DNA from: Pseudomonadales bacterium
Lineage (GTDB): Bacteria; Pseudomonadota; Gammaproteobacteria; Pseudomonadales; Azotimanducaceae
NCBI GenBank assembly: GCA_041395945.1
Contig: JAWKZN010000001.1
Span: forward strand, 2,294,001 to 2,358,000
Direction: 5' to 3'
DNA: 64,000 nucleotides
Positions 41,695 through 51,333 of the stretch are shown here, piece after piece. The position numbers were made by a program, and so were the translations under genes. The number at the start of each line of letters is the position of its first letter. Position 1 is the first letter of the stretch. The notes beneath the pieces are model-generated. The model was not told where the DNA came from. It ran no database searches and was given only the letters and a program-made list of their open reading frames with translations.

Positions 41695-43977
41695 CTAGAC
41701 CCTGTAGCCCGCATCGGAGAGCGGCATCTTCCGAACCCTCTCACCCGATGCGGCAAAAATGGCGTTGCCAACCGCCGGAGCCAGGGGTGGCAGAGCAGGC
41801 TCCCCGAGGCCGGTCGGTGGGTTGTCGCTCTGGATGAAGTGGATGTCCACGGGCGGTGCTTCAGGAATGCGCAGAACCTGATAGTCATGGAAATTGGACT
41901 GCTGGGTGCGTCCGCCTTCCATGGTGATTTTCTGAGCGAGCATGGTGGACAGACCATCGATCACGGCACCTTCCACCTGGGAGGTTGCACCACTCATGTT
42001 AATGATCGGCCCCACGTCCACGGCGACCGTCACCCTGTGCACTGTCAACCGCTTATCCGCGCTGACACTCACTTCCGCGACTTCGGCGACATGAGCCGCA
42101 TGACTGAAGTAGAAGGCCAGTCCCAGACCTCTGCCTGCCGGCATGGATCTGCCCCAGCCAGCCTTTTCAGTAACAAGTCGAACCACGTCTGCCGCCCTGC
42201 CGGTGTTCAGGGAGCGGATGTTACCCTCATCGAACCAGCGCCGCTCACCGAGGATTTCCAGCAGAAAGTCCCGGTAATCCCGCCCGCCGGCATGAGCCAG
42301 CTCATCGAGAAAGCTCTGAATCACAAAAGCGGTGGTATTGGATCCGGGTGCCCGCCAGGGACCACAGGGGGTGCGGATATCGAACAGGGTCTTCGAGGCG
42401 AAGGCATTTCTGACATTGAGCAATGGAAATTCCGTGGGCGGAAATCGTGAGCCGGAGACAGCTTCCCCGTCGGTCTGCATGCCGATGTAGTGGTCTTCGA
42501 ACGCGATCAGCCTGCCCTCGCCATCTACGGAGCCCTTTACCGACTGGAACCCGCCCACGCGGTAGAAGTCATGGCGGATGTCATCTTCACGGTTCCAGGT
42601 GAGTTTTACCGGCGCCTTCATGCGCCGGGAAATCTCAGTCGCCTCGCAGACATACTCGGTATAAACACGACGTCCGAAGCTGCCGCCGAGGCGCATCTGG
42701 TGCACAGTGACCTGATCCTGCTCGAGCCCGAACATGGACTTCATGACCGGATAGGCGCGGCCGGGGCCCTGGGTTGGAATCCACAGTTCCACACGATCCT
42801 TTTCATCACCACTGCCCGGCTTCCAGTGGGCGCTGCAGTTCATCGGCTCCATGCAGAGGTGGGCGACAAAGGGATACTCGTAGAATGCTTCGAGGGTTGT
42901 GTTGGCGGCACTGTCGTAGACTGCCTGTACATCGCCTTTATCGAGCACGATGTCCGGTCCGCGCGTACCCCGCAGCTCTTCCGCCTTCTTCACCATTCCC
43001 GTCCAGCTGTCTTTTGATGCGGACGATTCATCCCACCGTACCTCGAGCCTCTGCTTCGCGTTGAAAACCGCCCAGGTATTGGTCCCCACGATGGCAACCC
43101 CGTCCAGGAGTTCCCGCACGTCACCGTTTCCACGTACCAGAAAGGCATCCACCACGCCGGGCATTGACCTGATCACTTCGAGGTTGGCGCTCAGCACCCT
43201 GCCGCCTATGGCGGGACACTTCTGGTAAGCGGCATAGAGCATGTCCGGTACACGGACATCGATACCAAACAGCGCCAGTCCGGTCGTGATCACCAGATTG
43301 TCCACACCGGATACCGACGTCCCGATGAGCGTGTAGTCCTGACGTTCCTTGAAGATGAGCACCTCGGGATCCGGCACATCCTGTTTTGCTGCCAGCGTGG
43401 CAAGCTGACCGAAGGTCATGAAGCGGCCGGTGTCGTGAATGACCCTGCTCTGCTCCGTGTGCAGCTCTTCTCTGGGGACTTCCATCACCAGCGAACCGGC
43501 ACTGATGAACATCTCCCGCGCCGAGGCACCGAGCTCGCGCATCTGGTCCCAGGTGCGTGCCACTGTGGTGGAGCCACCCGCAAACTGACGCCCGTAGGTT
43601 TCTTCATCCACAGGCGCCTGCAGCACCTCGACATCTTCCCAGGCCGCACCCATCTCCTCGGCAATCACCATCGGCAGCGCGGTTTTTATGCCCTGCCCCA
43701 TTTCCGCGTTCGCTGAGTAGATGGTGATTTTGCCGTCGGACGATACCGAGATGAAGGCGTTCAGTTCAGCAGAGGCAACGAGATCCACGCGCTCATCCTG
43801 AATCGCCTGCGCCTGCAGCCCGCTGTGACGGCCCACCGGAACGACGGCAGCCAGAACCAGGGCGCTGCCACCCGTTCCGGCGAGCTTGAGGAACCTCCGG
43901 CGACTCAGCCGTGCCCTGCCCTCGCCGGTTCTTTGCACCGCATCCCGTACCGCCTCGAAAAGCATTCGATGGTTCAT
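41695..43977 (-). CDS. iorB: Isoquinoline 1-oxidoreductase-type molybdenum-binding subunit
   Basis: A 760-residue large subunit of the IorB branch of the xanthine oxidase family. The twin-arginine signal SRRRFLKLAGTGGSALVLAAVV sends the folded complex to the periplasm. The two repeated Mo-cofactor domains are visible (SANAEMGQGIKTALPMVIAEEMGA, LGGSFGRRVYTEYVCEA, TPCGPWRAPGSNTTAFVIQSFLDE); the C-terminal active Glu would be in TGLGEPALPPLAP. Such enzymes hydroxylate N-heterocycles or oxidise aldehydes and hand electrons to cytochromes. The start at 43977 overlaps the small subunit stop by four bases. Confidence 0.9.
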   Translation of the reverse strand: MNHRMLFEAVRDAVQRTGEGRARLSRRRFLKLAGTGGSALVLAAVVPVGRHSGLQAQAIQDERVDLVASAELNAFISVSSDGKITIYSANAEMGQGIKTALPMVIAEEMGAAWEDVEVLQAPVDEETYGRQFAGGSTTVARTWDQMRELGASAREMFISAGSLVMEVPREELHTEQSRVIHDTGRFMTFGQLATLAAKQDVPDPEVLIFKERQDYTLIGTSVSGVDNLVITTGLALFGIDVRVPDMLYAAYQKCPAIGGRVLSANLEVIRSMPGVVDAFLVRGNGDVRELLDGVAIVGTNTWAVFNAKQRLEVRWDESSASKDSWTGMVKKAEELRGTRGPDIVLDKGDVQAVYDSAANTTLEAFYEYPFVAHLCMEPMNCSAHWKPGSGDEKDRVELWIPTQGPGRAYPVMKSMFGLEQDQVTVHQMRLGGSFGRRVYTEYVCEATEISRRMKAPVKLTWNREDDIRHDFYRVGGFQSVKGSVDGEGRLIAFEDHYIGMQTDGEAVSGSRFPPTEFPLLNVRNAFASKTLFDIRTPCGPWRAPGSNTTAFVIQSFLDELAHAGGRDYRDFLLEILGERRWFDEGNIRSLNTGRAADVVRLVTEKAGWGRSMPAGRGLGLAFYFSHAAHVAEVAEVSVSADKRLTVHRVTVAVDVGPIINMSGATSQVEGAVIDGLSTMLAQKITMEGGRTQQSNFHDYQVLRIPEAPPVDIHFIQSDNPPTGLGEPALPPLAPAVGNAIFAASGERVRKMPLSDAGYRV

Positions 43978-44474
43978 GCTTTGATCTCCCGGGTGGCGTC
44001 CACCAGCTGCGCGTTCTGCAATGCGGCTGCGCTGTGAATGGCGGAGCGGATTCGATTGTAGGTGCCGCAGCGGCAGTAGTTGCCTGCCATGGCTGCGTTG
44101 ATGTCCTCGTCTGTGGGTTCCGGCTTCCGGGCCAGCAGCGCGGCAGCCGTCATGATCTGACCAGCCTGGCAGTAACCGCACTGAGCCACATCCAGCTCAA
44201 TCCACGTACGCTGCAGCGGATGGAGCTGGTCGCCACTGGCCAGGCCCTCGATGGTGCGGACAGACCGACCGGCGGTATCGGCCACCCTTGTCACACAGGC
44301 TCGCACGGGCTGGCCGTCGACATGGACCGTGCAGGCACCACACCGGGCGATACCGCAGCCGAATTTGGTGCCCACCAGTCCGAGGATGTCACGCAATGCC
44401 CACAGCAGAGGCATGTCCGCCTCGACATCGAGCGTTCGGGATTCTCCATTTACTTCGATCTGGTATTTCGGCAT
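43974..44474 (-). CDS. iorA: (2Fe-2S)-binding small subunit of the IorAB-type hydroxylase
   Basis: The 166-residue protein has the plant-type ferredoxin cluster (KFGCGIARCGACTVHVDGQPVRAC) and the second helical-domain cluster (AQCGYCQAGQIMTAA...NYCRCGTYNRI). It shuttles electrons from the Mo site toward an external acceptor. It has no FAD subunit nearby, as is usual for periplasmic IorAB-type enzymes with a cytochrome partner. The ATGA overlap with the large subunit gene shows co-translation. It lies 106 bp from the DadA-like gene. Confidence 0.93.
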   Translation of the reverse strand: MPKYQIEVNGESRTLDVEADMPLLWALRDILGLVGTKFGCGIARCGACTVHVDGQPVRACVTRVADTAGRSVRTIEGLASGDQLHPLQRTWIELDVAQCGYCQAGQIMTAAALLARKPEPTDEDINAAMAGNYCRCGTYNRIRSAIHSAAALQNAQLVDATREIKA

Positions 44475-44580
44475 GTGATTTCTCCCTGACCGGTGATCGA
44501 CTCTAACCGATCCCCGCCGGGCCCGCAGGCAGCCGCTGATCCGGGAATTCCGGCGATCCGGGGCGCGCTGCTGCGGTGTG

Positions 44581-45840
44581 TCAGAAGCGAGTCACCCGAT
44601 AGGGGTGCAGATCCACGCCGGGTTTCCGACCCGCGAGCAGGTCGGCGATCACCAGACCCGAGATCGGACCCAGGGTCATGCCCAGGTGCTGGTGACCAAA
44701 CGCATACACGACTCTGTCCGTGCACCGGGAATATCCGAGCACCGGCAGCGAATCGGGCAGCGACGGTCTACGTCCCATCCACACCGAGTGCTCGGCCACC
44801 GGCAGGCCGGGCAGCATGCGCCGGGCCTGATCGACCAGACTGCGCACCCGCCGGTAATCGGGCTCTGCATCCAGGCCGGCAAATTCAACCTGACTGGTGA
44901 GCCGCAGCCCCATGTCCATGGGTGAAAGCACGAAAGAACGTTCCCCGTTCATGACCGGACGACTCAGCCGATCCGAGGCCTGCCCGGTCAACATCAGGTG
45001 ATAGCCCCGTTCCGATTCCAGCGGCACCCGGTCACCAACCTGCCTGGCCAGCTGCCCGGACCAGGCACCGGCGGCGATGACCACTTTGCCACCCTGCAGT
45101 ACCCCAGCGGGTCCGTGCAGTCGAATGGCGCCGCACTGGCAGTCGATCCGCTGCAGATCAAAGCGCTCGAACCGACCGCCATTGCTGACAAAGCGCTCCA
45201 CCATACCCCTGACCATCTGCCCGGGGTTGCGCACATGGAGGCTGCCACGCTGGAAGATGGCGCGGGCAAACAGCGGTGCGAGACCGGGCTCGAGATCCCG
45301 GATCTGGTCGGGATTCAGCACTTCGTAGTCCGCACCCACTTTATCCATCAGATAGCGGGTGTGGGCCGTACGCCTGAATGCTGTCTCTGTCTCATAGACT
45401 TTCAGCCAGCCCACATCCCGCAGCAGCCTGCTCTGCGGGGTGTTGTCGGTGAGCGAACGCCAGCCGAAGGCGGCAAAGCGGCTCAACGCATGGAGATCAA
45501 GCGCATTCTGCAGCACCCGGGCGCGCCTGCTCTCCCGGATGAAACGCAGCAGCCAGGGCAGCGCGGTGGCCAGATAAGAGGGTCGGATCGTCAGCGGTGA
45601 CAGTGGGCGCCCTACCATCCGTAGCACATCGAAGACGATGTCCGGCATCGCGGTGGGGGCCGCAGAGCCATCCACCACCCCGCCTGCATTGCCGAAAGAC
45701 GCACCTGCTGCCGGTCCTTCACGGTCGATCAGCAGCACCCGGTGTCCGTCGCGCTGCAGCGCCAGGGCGGTGGAGGCACCGACGATACCCGCGCCCACGA
45801 CGATCAGCGAATCGCCGGCAGAGTCAGCCACGGGCCACAC
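44581..45840 (-). CDS. D-amino-acid dehydrogenase (DadA-like FAD oxidoreductase)
   Basis: A 419-residue FAD-dependent amino-acid oxidoreductase: SLIVVGAGIVGASTALALQRDGHRVLLIDREGPAAGASFGNAGG at the start, LSRFAAFGWRSLTDN in the substrate domain, and the C-terminal FAD contact AFGHQHLGMTLGPISGLVIADLLAGRK. Members deaminate D-alanine or other D-amino acids to 2-oxo acids and reduce the quinone pool. The next gene upstream is a class IV aminotransferase, followed by an amino-acid permease gene, so the cluster likely imports and breaks down D- or unusual amino acids. The GTG start at 45840 fits the Rossmann motif near residue 13. Confidence 0.88.
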   Translation of the reverse strand: MWPVADSAGDSLIVVGAGIVGASTALALQRDGHRVLLIDREGPAAGASFGNAGGVVDGSAAPTAMPDIVFDVLRMVGRPLSPLTIRPSYLATALPWLLRFIRESRRARVLQNALDLHALSRFAAFGWRSLTDNTPQSRLLRDVGWLKVYETETAFRRTAHTRYLMDKVGADYEVLNPDQIRDLEPGLAPLFARAIFQRGSLHVRNPGQMVRGMVERFVSNGGRFERFDLQRIDCQCGAIRLHGPAGVLQGGKVVIAAGAWSGQLARQVGDRVPLESERGYHLMLTGQASDRLSRPVMNGERSFVLSPMDMGLRLTSQVEFAGLDAEPDYRRVRSLVDQARRMLPGLPVAEHSVWMGRRPSLPDSLPVLGYSRCTDRVVYAFGHQHLGMTLGPISGLVIADLLAGRKPGVDLHPYRVTRF

Positions 45841-45880
45841 GAACTCTGAGGGAGAAAGTGCTTGAGTCCATCCGTGCCGC

Positions 45881-46807
45881 TCAGCTCAGGTGGCTGAGAT
45901 ACTGGGCAACGAAGTCAAAGCCCACCAGATCCGAATATGCACGGGTGATGCGGGCGGTGACCGGGCCGGGCAGCACGCCGGTACCCACTGTTGCACCACA
46001 GAATGAGCGCACCGGGACGATGCACAGGCTGGTCGAGGTCAGAAATATCTCATCCGCATTGTAGGCGTCGTGAAAATCCAGGTCGGCCTCTTCCACGCCC
46101 AGCCCGAGGTCCCGGGCAAGTTCCATGACACAGGCCCGGGAGACGCCAGGCAGCACATACTGCTCTTTCGGCGTGCGGCAGACCCCGTCCTGCACCAGAA
46201 AAAGGTTTGCCCCCAGACCTTCCGCCAGATTGCCGTTGTGATCCAGCACCACGGTCATGGTATTCGGGCCAGCCGCAGGCGCCGCCATATTGGCGGTGAT
46301 GAGATTGAGATAGTTGAAGGTCTTGGCCCGGGGAGTGAGAGCGTCGGGGGCCGTACGCCGAACCGGTGAGACCACCAGGTCTATTCCATCCCGGTAGCAG
46401 GTAGCGCGCTTTGCGAGCGGCAGCGGTATGCATTCCACGATGACGGTCGCGCCATCCTGCTCCCAGCCTTCATCGCCCACCGCCGCCAGTCCGCGGGAAA
46501 CCCGCTGGGCCACCCAGTAGTCGGTACTCGCATCGAGAAAGCGTGCATTCCGGCGCAGAACTTCGCGGCTGATCACCACCATTTCATCCCGCTGCAGCGG
46601 CACTTCGATCTGCAGCGAGCGCAGGGAGCGATAGAGCCGATCCACGTGTTCTTCGATGCGGAATATCTCACCACCGAAGGTACGGGTCATATCGAACACG
46701 CCGTCTCCATGCAGAAAGCCACGATCCCGGAAGGGAATGCGGATCTCCCCTTCCGGGAGATAAGCACCGTTGTAATAGGCAATGCGCTGATTGTCGGGAT
46801 TCGCCAT
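45881..46807 (-). CDS. PLP-dependent class IV aminotransferase (D-amino acid / branched-chain type)
   Basis: The 308-residue protein has the class IV signatures: IAYYNGAYLPEGEIRIPFRDRGFLHGDGVFDMTRTF, catalytic Lys in PRAKTFNYLNLITANMAA, and the phosphate-binding EGLGANLFLVQDGVCRTPKEQYVLPGVSRACVMELARDLG. Branched-chain, D-alanine and (R)-selective amine aminotransferases share this frame; the neighbouring DadA-like gene favours D-amino acids. It lies 40 bp upstream of that gene and 26 bp downstream of the permease gene, a clear operon. Confidence 0.9.
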   Translation of the reverse strand: MANPDNQRIAYYNGAYLPEGEIRIPFRDRGFLHGDGVFDMTRTFGGEIFRIEEHVDRLYRSLRSLQIEVPLQRDEMVVISREVLRRNARFLDASTDYWVAQRVSRGLAAVGDEGWEQDGATVIVECIPLPLAKRATCYRDGIDLVVSPVRRTAPDALTPRAKTFNYLNLITANMAAPAAGPNTMTVVLDHNGNLAEGLGANLFLVQDGVCRTPKEQYVLPGVSRACVMELARDLGLGVEEADLDFHDAYNADEIFLTSTSLCIVPVRSFCGATVGTGVLPGPVTARITRAYSDLVGFDFVAQYLSHLS

Positions 46808-46833
46808 TGTGTGACCTCGACTGGTGGACTGTG

Positions 46834-48186
46834 TCAGGTTGCGGTCTGTCGGGATTCGTGACGCAGCAGATCATGCAGAGAAACACCCCGGCGCGCCAGA
46901 TGCTGTTGACGTGCGAAGTAGTAGGTGGCGCCAATCAGCACCAGGATCAGATAGACGAACGACGGCTCCGGATTGTTGCGCACACCGATATACAGAAACA
47001 GTGCAGACACACTGATCTGAATGCCCGCCACGATCCAGATCACCGGCAGGCTGAGTCTGAAGGCCGCATCACGATAGTGATCGGGCAGCTTCACCGGCAT
47101 GCGGATCAGTGCAATCGACCAGACGATGCCATAGAACATCGCGCCGATGGTGGAAACAGACGCATACTGGATGATTTCCCCCTGCAGTGCGATACCGATC
47201 AGCGTGACGGCCACTACCAGCACGATGGCGCGATTCGGCTCCCGGGTGCTGCGACTCAGATGGGTGAGTGCCGCCGGGTAGATACGGTTGCGCGCCAGCG
47301 CGAAGAAACTGCGGGAGGTTGTGAGTATCAGCGCATTGATTGAGGTTGCCGCTGCCAGGAGTGCGCTCAGGGTGATGAAGGTGGCAAACCACTCCGGCAG
47401 AAAAAGCCGGGAAGCAGCACTCATCGGCGCGACCATGGTGCCGAGTTGTTCCCAGGGCACCAGACCGGGCAGCACGATCGTCACCAGCGTGTAAATGGTC
47501 GCAACAATGACGAAGGTAATGACCAGAGTCAGGGGCACCGTCCGACCGGGATTGCGGATCTCTTCGCCGATCACCACGATAACCGCGAAGCCGGAATAGG
47601 AGTAGAAAGCCGGCACCGCGGCGCTGAGCACACTGTCGATGCCGTTCGGCACCACGGGCGTGAGCAGAGACCAGTCCACATAGAAGAGCCCACCGATCCC
47701 GAAGGTCAGCAGCGCGGTGACGAATACTGCGACCATGAACATCTGCGTGCGCACACTCGTGCGCAGGCCCAGCAGGTTGATCACCATCAGAGCCACGACC
47801 ACGGTCACCGCCACCACAATCCGATCCACCTCGGGCAGGAAGAAGGCAAAGTAGTCGGCAAAGCCGTAGGCGAGCAGCGGTACCCCGACCAGCAGGGCGA
47901 TGGTGCTGGTCCAGACCTTCAGGAAGCCGAGAAAGGGATGCAGGACCACGCTGGAGAACACGTAGTCGGCCGCACTCACCGGCAGCATGGCGCCCACCTG
48001 GGCGGCAATCAGACAGCTGACCAGCGCAGGAATCGAGGCCAACAGGTAAGCGAGGACTACCGCCGGACCCGCGAGTCCGGCGAGTTGTCCGGGCAGGATG
48101 AAAATTGAGGCCCCGACGATGTAACCGATCAGGGTGAACACCGCACCACCGAGCCCGATTTTGCGCTGCAGCCGGTTATCGCTCAC
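46834..48186 (-). CDS. APC-family amino-acid permease
   Basis: A 450-residue integral membrane protein with about 12 helices and the APC opening KIGLGGAVFTLIGYIVGASIFILPGQLAGLAGPAVVLAYLLASIPALVSCLIAAQVGAMLPVSAADYVF, which carries the helix 1 unwound motif (GAS) that binds the substrate. It probably imports amino acids or amines for the two downstream catabolic genes. The GTG at 48184-48186 is the likely start; it overlaps the stop of a five-codon mini-ORF (ATG at 48198-48200) in another frame, so translational coupling is possible. The frame extends to 48330, but the added residues do not resemble the family. Confidence 0.9.
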   Translation of the reverse strand: MSDNRLQRKIGLGGAVFTLIGYIVGASIFILPGQLAGLAGPAVVLAYLLASIPALVSCLIAAQVGAMLPVSAADYVFSSVVLHPFLGFLKVWTSTIALLVGVPLLAYGFADYFAFFLPEVDRIVVAVTVVVALMVINLLGLRTSVRTQMFMVAVFVTALLTFGIGGLFYVDWSLLTPVVPNGIDSVLSAAVPAFYSYSGFAVIVVIGEEIRNPGRTVPLTLVITFVIVATIYTLVTIVLPGLVPWEQLGTMVAPMSAASRLFLPEWFATFITLSALLAAATSINALILTTSRSFFALARNRIYPAALTHLSRSTREPNRAIVLVVAVTLIGIALQGEIIQYASVSTIGAMFYGIVWSIALIRMPVKLPDHYRDAAFRLSLPVIWIVAGIQISVSALFLYIGVRNNPEPSFVYLILVLIGATYYFARQQHLARRGVSLHDLLRHESRQTAT

Positions 48187-48422
48187 CGGAGGCTTACCAT
48201 GTCCTGTGCTCTTTCTTAAGGGGCTGCCGGAGGCTAACACGGCAGCTTCGGAATCCGGGAGACCCCGCTGATACGGCCGCTTCACACAATTGCACGGGAT
48301 TTGCACCGACTTTGCGCGAATCGGCCTCACCCGCCTGGTGTTCCCTGACGGGCAGCAGTGTCCTTAACCCGGTAAAGCCGATAACATCCCGAACGTCATT
48401 CGCAGTTCGGGAAGAATGAATC

Positions 48423-48941
48423 ATGTCCATGTTCGATAAGCGCAAAGATAACGATCCACCAGCTCAGGAACCTTTTGCTCAAGGCAATCCAGCCGTCGAG
48501 CGCCGGGTACCGGAACCCACTACCAGAGGAGTCGCAATGATCGGCAAGACCATCAGCATCAAGGGCGATATCACCGGCGAAGAAAGCCTGATCATCGAAG
48601 GCAAGGTCGACGGCACCATCTCACTGAAGAACAATGACCTCACCGTCGGCCAATCCGGCGTGGTAAACGCCAACATCACCGCCAGTGTGGTGCGCATCGA
48701 CGGCGAAGTGAAAGGCGACATCATCGGTATCGAGAAGGTTGTGATCTCCAAGACCGGCAAGGTGCGTGGCAATATCGTCGGCCCCCGGGTGACCCTCGAA
48801 GACGGTGCCAAGTTCAAGGGCAGCATCGATATGGATCCCGGCAGCAACGAGATCGGCAGCGGTGCCAACCGGGCCACCTCCGCCCCCAGCAAGCCCACCC
48901 CTGTGGAGAATAAGACGGCAGACGCCACCCGCAAGGTTTGA
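48423..48941 (+). CDS. Bactofilin (polymer-forming cytoskeletal protein)
   Basis: A 172-residue bactofilin (DUF583): a disordered N-terminus, the right-handed beta-helix core (IGKTISIKGDITGEESLIIEGKVDGTISLKNNDLTVGQSGVVNANITASVVRIDGEVKGDIIGIEKVVISKTGKVRGNIVGPRVTLEDGAKFKGSIDM) and a Pro-rich tail. Bactofilins polymerise without nucleotides and position cell-wall enzymes or other proteins. There is no membrane helix. AGTTCGGGAAGAATGAATC upstream has GGGAAG as the ribosome-binding site. The next gene overlaps or starts 15 bp later. Confidence 0.94.
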   Translation: MSMFDKRKDNDPPAQEPFAQGNPAVERRVPEPTTRGVAMIGKTISIKGDITGEESLIIEGKVDGTISLKNNDLTVGQSGVVNANITASVVRIDGEVKGDIIGIEKVVISKTGKVRGNIVGPRVTLEDGAKFKGSIDMDPGSNEIGSGANRATSAPSKPTPVENKTADATRKV

Positions 48942-48955
48942 GTCTGTCCGGGGGG

Positions 48956-49621
48956 ATGAAGGCGACAGGCGGACGTTCCGTCCCGAAGGCGGGGGGTGTC
49001 GCTGCACGTGCAGCGCTCCCCGGCTCCGCAGACGTGCGTCAGTCGCTGCTGCTGCCCACGGTCTTCGAGCGGCTCGAAGGCCAGCCGCCGTTCACCATTC
49101 TGGATGTGAACGCGGGAGTTTCCGAGACGATCAGATTCTTCGCAGACTATCCCACACGACTGCACTTCGCCGCTTTCTACGATGCCGTGGAACTCGCCAA
49201 TGCACCGGAAGAAGAACCGGACGCTTACTACGACGCGATCTTCGCCGAGTTGTGCAGTTTCCCGCCTGGTACTCAGTTCGACATCTGCCTGCTGTGGGAT
49301 TTCCTGAATTGTCTCCCGGAAATTGCCATCACCGCTTTCAGCCGCGCAATTCGACCTTATCTGCATCGCGACACCATTGGCCACGGATTCGGCGCGTTCA
49401 AAGCCAGCGTTTCGGTTTCGGCGAATCCGGGCGGGTTGCCTGCCCTCTCCTATGGTGTGCGCACCCGCAGTGAACTGGTACTCCGGCCCCGGGAGGGCGG
49501 ACTGCAGCCGCGCTATCTGCATCCACGCACGGTACTCGCCGAGTCCCTGACCAGCTTCGGTATATCCCGGGGCACGCTGCTGAAGGACGGCATCATGGAG
49601 TTGCTGCTGGAAGCGCGCTAG
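48956..49621 (+). CDS. Hypothetical protein following bactofilin, methyltransferase-like
   Basis: A 221-residue protein not recognised by name. The segment FTILDVNAGVSETIRFFADYPTRLHFAAFYD resembles a weakened SAM motif I, and FDICLLWDFLNCLPEIAITAFSRAIRPYL a motif IV/V region, so a degenerate class I methyltransferase fold is plausible. There is no signal peptide. It follows the bactofilin gene by 14 bp on the same strand, and the ATG at 48956 lies after GGGGGG; a TTG start at 48938 would overlap it. Conservation with bactofilin could give a cytoskeletal or cell-envelope role. Confidence 0.7.
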   Translation: MKATGGRSVPKAGGVAARAALPGSADVRQSLLLPTVFERLEGQPPFTILDVNAGVSETIRFFADYPTRLHFAAFYDAVELANAPEEEPDAYYDAIFAELCSFPPGTQFDICLLWDFLNCLPEIAITAFSRAIRPYLHRDTIGHGFGAFKASVSVSANPGGLPALSYGVRTRSELVLRPREGGLQPRYLHPRTVLAESLTSFGISRGTLLKDGIMELLLEAR

Positions 49622-49649
49622 CGTACGTACATCGTCTATGCACAGCTGA

Positions 49650-51230
49650 CTAGGGCCGCTCTCGAGCGAAGCGTTCACCGAAGACTTCGACTGCAGAAAC
49701 TTCCGCATTCGTATCGATCATAAACCCCGCGAAATCCCCGTGCCGCCAGAACTCGTAAGTCACCTGGAAGGTATCCAGATGCCAGTGCGCAAGCGGATAG
49801 TTCCGGTCACCTACCTGCAGAATCAGTTGGGGCATCTGAGGGGTATCCCCACGGTTTTCTGCTGTAACTTCTGTTAACACAACACGCAACGTGCCAAGGA
49901 CCGGGTTGGAGTAGCTGCCGGCATAGGCGGTCAGCGGCAGACTGGGCCGGGTGTCTGCCAGACGTGCGTCTTCATGGGTCTGCCAGTTTGCCTCCGCGAC
50001 TTCGTCGATCCGCTGATACAGATCGAAGACCTCGCTGCCCCAGTCGCGCCTCTGTGCAGGGGCAGACTCATCCATCACTTCCCACAGAATCGCATGACGC
50101 AGCTCAGCGTGGTCCCGATTACCCATAACCACTACTGCCCGATCCGCCGCGCGGTCCAGACCCATGATCGCAATCAGCCCATCCAGACTGCCGGTGTGGA
50201 ACTCGATCCTGCGGCCCTGAAAGTCCTGCTGAAACCATCCGAGCCCGTAAGTACGCCAGTGCGGTCTGGTCAGTTCAACGGTCGGATAGAAGTCGCCCGG
50301 TGTCGCAAGCTGGTGCGGTTCAAACATCTCATGCATGCCCTGCTCACTGATCAGTCGCTGGCCCTTGTCGTTAACACCGCCGTGCAGCAGAAACCCCGCC
50401 CAGAGCGTCATATCGTGTATCGAAGACCACACCGAACCTGCCGCGTCCGCCATCTGTGCCGGCAGATCGTAGGGCAGTTCCCGCAGTTCACCGCGCAGAT
50501 AATCATGGGGAACCACATGCACTTTGCGGCCTGGAATATCCGCCCGGGCACCATAGGTTTCCCGCATCCCCAGCGGACGCCACAGGCGCTCGCGCAGGAA
50601 ACGTTCCCAGGGTTTTCCGGACACGCGCTCAATGATCAGGCCCGCGAGTTCATACATGGTGTTCTGATAGATGAGTCGGGTACGCGGCGCCGCCTCCGGC
50701 ACCACGAGCGGCAGGCGTCGAATCTGTTCAGCGAGCGGCATCTGCAGGGAAAAAGTCCAGAAATCCGTGGAAGGCAGCCCGGTCCGATGCGCCAGCAGAT
50801 CGCGAATGGTGATCTGCGAGTTCTCGATCAGCGGATGGAAGTGCAGTTCCGGCAGATGTCGGGAGGCAGGATCGTCGAGGCTCAGCCGGCCTTCGTCCGC
50901 GAGCATGAGGATGCCGGCCACGACCATGGCCTTGGTGGTGGAAGCGTTGGCGAACAGCGTGTGTACGTCCACCGGCTTGCCATCGGCAATGGCCGTGGTG
51001 CCGAAACCGCGCTGGTACACCAGTTCCCCACCCTCGATCACCATCACCGCCAGACCCGGTACATGCCATTGCGCCATACCGGTCTCGATCAACCGGGTCA
51101 ATCGCGCCGGATCGAAACCGCCGGTCTGAGCCTGGCTGAGCACAGCCGCAAAAACGAGGGTAAGCGCCAGTACAGCGCGCGGCAGACGGTCTATCACCAG
51201 CTTTCTCCAGACGGTCACAGGGCGAGACAA
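49650..51230 (-). CDS. Secreted serine hydrolase, beta-lactamase/class C family
   Basis: The 526-residue protein has a signal peptide (AVLALTLVFAAVLSQAQ) and the PBP-like fold: nucleophile SxxK in FANASTTKAMVVAG, YxN-like IYQNTMYELAG, and the third box in LDGLIAIMGL...HAELRHAILWEVMD. A C-terminal extension of about 130 residues follows. Families range from esterases and D-aminopeptidases to EstB-like enzymes; an antibiotic-degrading role cannot be assumed. The TTG start at 51230 is used; GTG at 51218 would also leave the signal peptide intact. Confidence 0.88.
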   Translation of the reverse strand: MSRPVTVWRKLVIDRLPRAVLALTLVFAAVLSQAQTGGFDPARLTRLIETGMAQWHVPGLAVMVIEGGELVYQRGFGTTAIADGKPVDVHTLFANASTTKAMVVAGILMLADEGRLSLDDPASRHLPELHFHPLIENSQITIRDLLAHRTGLPSTDFWTFSLQMPLAEQIRRLPLVVPEAAPRTRLIYQNTMYELAGLIIERVSGKPWERFLRERLWRPLGMRETYGARADIPGRKVHVVPHDYLRGELRELPYDLPAQMADAAGSVWSSIHDMTLWAGFLLHGGVNDKGQRLISEQGMHEMFEPHQLATPGDFYPTVELTRPHWRTYGLGWFQQDFQGRRIEFHTGSLDGLIAIMGLDRAADRAVVVMGNRDHAELRHAILWEVMDESAPAQRRDWGSEVFDLYQRIDEVAEANWQTHEDARLADTRPSLPLTAYAGSYSNPVLGTLRVVLTEVTAENRGDTPQMPQLILQVGDRNYPLAHWHLDTFQVTYEFWRHGDFAGFMIDTNAEVSAVEVFGERFARERP

Positions 51231-51333
51231 CAGGGTGAAGCAGACGGCTGAGGATTTCCAGATGGTAAAGTCTCCCGGTAATCAAGAAATTCGAGCGCTG
51301 GGGGGGGTATCCGATGAACGGGAAAAAAGTTTG

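Noticed and set aside
41228..44474. CO dehydrogenase identity for the molybdenum hydroxylases
   Set aside because: The Cys-containing active loop of form I CO dehydrogenase was not found in either large subunit; one is IorB-like and the other is unassigned.
49974..51251. 425-codon plus-strand frame over the serine hydrolase
   Set aside because: Antisense shadow of a gene with complete catalytic motifs.
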